NCBI GenBank assembly: GCA_003599535.1
Contig: QZKQ01000113.1
Span: 1 to 53,920 of the forward strand
Direction: 5' to 3'
DNA: 53,920 nt
Source of the DNA: Candidatus Zixiibacteriota bacterium
GTDB taxonomy: Bacteria > Electryoneota > B3-LCP
This document shows, in pieces, positions 52,764 through 53,920 of this stretch. Numbering within the stretch: the first letter of the stretch is position 1; the number at the start of each line of letters is the position of its first letter. Made by a program: the position numbers and the translations under genes. Below the pieces are notes generated by a model, which was not told where the DNA came from, made no database searches, and was given only the letters and a program-made list of their open reading frames with translations.

Positions 52764-53681
52764 TTATTTGCCCACCGCTCCCCGCACGAATCCCCCGGCG
52801 CGTTCCAGCATCTCCCGGGCCGGATCCGCCTCCACCCCGCACAGGGCCATGACGATGGCGGTCTTGAGCTGCCCCCCGGCCCGGGCCAGCAGCTCGTCGG
52901 CCTGGTCGAAGTCCAGCCCCGTGGCCAGCATCAGCACCCGCCGGGATCGCGCCTGCAACTTCTGCGACCCCGCCCGCAGGTCCACCATCATCCCCCGGTA
53001 AACCTTCCCCTGGCGCACGAAAGCGGCCGTGGTGATCAGGTTCAGGATTATCTTGGTGGCCGTGCCCGCCTTTAAACGGGTGGACCCCATGACCACTTCC
53101 GGGCCCAGCACCGGAGCGATGACCACGTCGGCCGCCTGCCCCGCCGCCGCCGGGTCGGGCAGGTTGCAGATCAGCAGCACGGTGGCCGCCCCGACAGACC
53201 GGGCGTACTCCAGCGCCCCCAGCACGTAGGGCGTCCGCCGCGAGGCGGTGATCCCCACCACGGTATCACGATCCGCGAGCCCCAGAGCTTCCAGGTCGCG
53301 GCCCCCCTGCTCCTGGCGGTCTTCAGCCCCCTCCTGCGCCCGGAACACCGATTCCCGCCCCCCGGCGATGACCCCCGTCACCTGCTCCGGCGGGCTGCCG
53401 AAGGTGGGCGGGCATTCGGCCGCGTCCAGGATGCCCAGCCGCCCAGACGTGCCCGCCCCGATATAAATCAGCCGGCCCCCGGCCGCAAACGAGCGCAGCA
53501 CCCGGTCCACGGCCTGCTCCACCTGGGGCAGGACGGCGCGCACGGCGGGCGCCACTTTGGCGTCCTCCTCGGCCATGAACTGCAGTATTTCCCCCACCGT
53601 CATGCGATCCAGTTCCCCCGCCCGCGGGTGGATGGCCTCAGTGGTCAGATCCTTGATTTCCTCGAATACCTGGCGTGACAT
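52764..53681 (-). CDS. murQ: N-acetylmuramic acid 6-phosphate etherase
   Basis: 305 residues from MSRQVFEEIKDLTTEAIHP. A SIS-type sugar-phosphate domain: LIYIGAGTSGRLGILDAAECPPTF near residue 65, VIAGGRESVFRAQEGAED near 100, GITASRRTPYVLGAL near 135 and VMGSTRLKAGTATKIILNLI near 190. It cleaves the lactyl ether of MurNAc-6-P during peptidoglycan recycling. The start is fixed by AAGGG 5 bp upstream and by the promoter just above; the frame extends further up over the promoter without support. Confidence 0.95.
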   Translation of the reverse strand: MSRQVFEEIKDLTTEAIHPRAGELDRMTVGEILQFMAEEDAKVAPAVRAVLPQVEQAVDRVLRSFAAGGRLIYIGAGTSGRLGILDAAECPPTFGSPPEQVTGVIAGGRESVFRAQEGAEDRQEQGGRDLEALGLADRDTVVGITASRRTPYVLGALEYARSVGAATVLLICNLPDPAAAGQAADVVIAPVLGPEVVMGSTRLKAGTATKIILNLITTAAFVRQGKVYRGMMVDLRAGSQKLQARSRRVLMLATGLDFDQADELLARAGGQLKTAIVMALCGVEADPAREMLERAGGFVRGAVGK

Positions 53682-53711
53682 GGTTCCCTTCACTGGGTAA
53701 GGATGATCCAC

Positions 53712-53740
53712 AATATAACCAAACCCCCGGCCAAAGTCAA
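53712..53740 (-). promoter_or_regulatory. murQ promoter
   Basis: On the minus strand TTGACT, 17-bp spacer, TATATT, about 30 bp before the start codon. Confidence 0.85.
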
Positions 53741-53790
53741 CAGATATCCCCACTGGACGGCGGGTTCTTTTTATGGGATAGCGGGATTTA

Positions 53791-53835
53791 TGCAAAATAT
53801 TGCACTTGACAAGGCCGGAAAGATTCCGTATATTG
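53791..53835 (+). promoter_or_regulatory. Promoter with extended conserved element (copy 2)
   Basis: TTGACA (53806-53811), 17-bp spacer, TATATT (53829-53834). Upstream TGCAAAATATTGCA is a TGCAA/TTGCA inverted repeat. About 35 of 43 bases agree with the element at 24293-24335. Confidence 0.85.
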
Positions 53836-53861
53836 GAGCATCCCCTTCCCGGAGATCGCCC

Positions 53862-53920
53862 ATGCGCACACTCATCCTATTCACGATAATCCTGCTTCTG
53901 ACCGTTCCGGCCCAGGCCCA
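53862..53920 (+). CDS. Start of a secreted protein (3'-truncated by window edge)
   Basis: Only 19 codons are visible. RTLILFTIILLLTVPAQA is a signal peptide with an Ala-x-Ala-type cleavage site; CGGAG lies 7 bp before the ATG. The promoter is a near copy of that of the propeller/sorting-domain gene at 24366, so this is probably another exported, perhaps type IX-sorted, protein. Confidence 0.7.
   Translation, partial: MRTLILFTIILLLTVPAQA

Overview
The window reads as about 54 kb of a GC-rich (roughly 60-65 %) genome from an anaerobic, Gram-negative member of the FCB superphylum, probably a poorly cultured candidate phylum. Five separate proteins end in the 'PNPFNPxT ... SGxYxxRLQAG ... K-stop' domain of type IX secretion / FlgD-like sorting tails. 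There are outer-membrane-barrel and lipoprotein genes, a ferredoxin-linked central metabolism and a Ni-CO dehydrogenase cluster. No rRNA, tRNA, CRISPR array, transposase or integrase was recognised.

Layout. 1-0.6 kb: 3' end of a secreted protein. 1.1-3.4 kb: a cyclic-2,3-diphosphoglycerate-synthetase-like GTPase and carbamate kinase. 3.4-9.1 kb: sucC, sucD and the four-subunit 2-oxoacid:ferredoxin oxidoreductase korDABC, then ndk. 9.2-13.7 kb: 3-hydroxyacyl-CoA dehydrogenase, acetate kinase and NfnAB-type transhydrogenase. 13.8-20 kb: DUF177, rpmF, plsX, fabH, fabD, acpP, fabF and rnc. 20-22.7 kb: SGNH hydrolase and acyl-CoA dehydrogenase. 23-28.7 kb: four secreted sorting-domain proteins. 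28.9-31 kb: groES-groEL behind a CIRCE operator. 31-31.8 kb: a small-protein/nucleotidyltransferase pair. Nearly everything from 31.8 to 53.7 kb is on the minus strand: a DNRLRE-like secreted protein; a C1 cluster (acsB, a hypothetical gene, an FAD/NAD oxidoreductase, a fused [2Fe-2S]-Mo hydroxylase, cooF-like ferredoxin, cooS, cooC, a core-MetE-like methyltransferase); a 1377-residue PAS/GAF histidine kinase; an outer-membrane barrel with a lipoprotein; a PAS-HD-GYP protein; and murQ. At the right edge a new secreted protein starts on the plus strand.

How the genes fit together. Kor, SucCD, AckA, Nfn, CooS, CooF and AcsB form a ferredoxin-centred acetyl-CoA economy: CO or 2-oxoacids reduce ferredoxin, Nfn balances NADH, NADPH and ferredoxin, and acetyl-CoA can be made by AcsB or drained to acetate. 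The methyl-branch and corrinoid proteins of the Wood-Ljungdahl pathway are not in the window. The core-MetE-like gene coupled to cooC hints at a corrinoid-dependent methyl outlet.

Two features cut across the genes. First, a very uniform promoter, TTGACW-N17-TATATT, appears at about eight places; two copies share an extended element of about 43 bp in front of secreted-protein genes, and one is so close to its start codon that the mRNA should be leaderless. Second, the intergenic DNA, above all around the C1 cluster, is filled with short 7-8-nt-period arrays and small palindromes. Three arrays end at, or within three bases of, a start codon where a ribosome-binding site would be expected, and others run into the 3' ends of genes and add codons to them.
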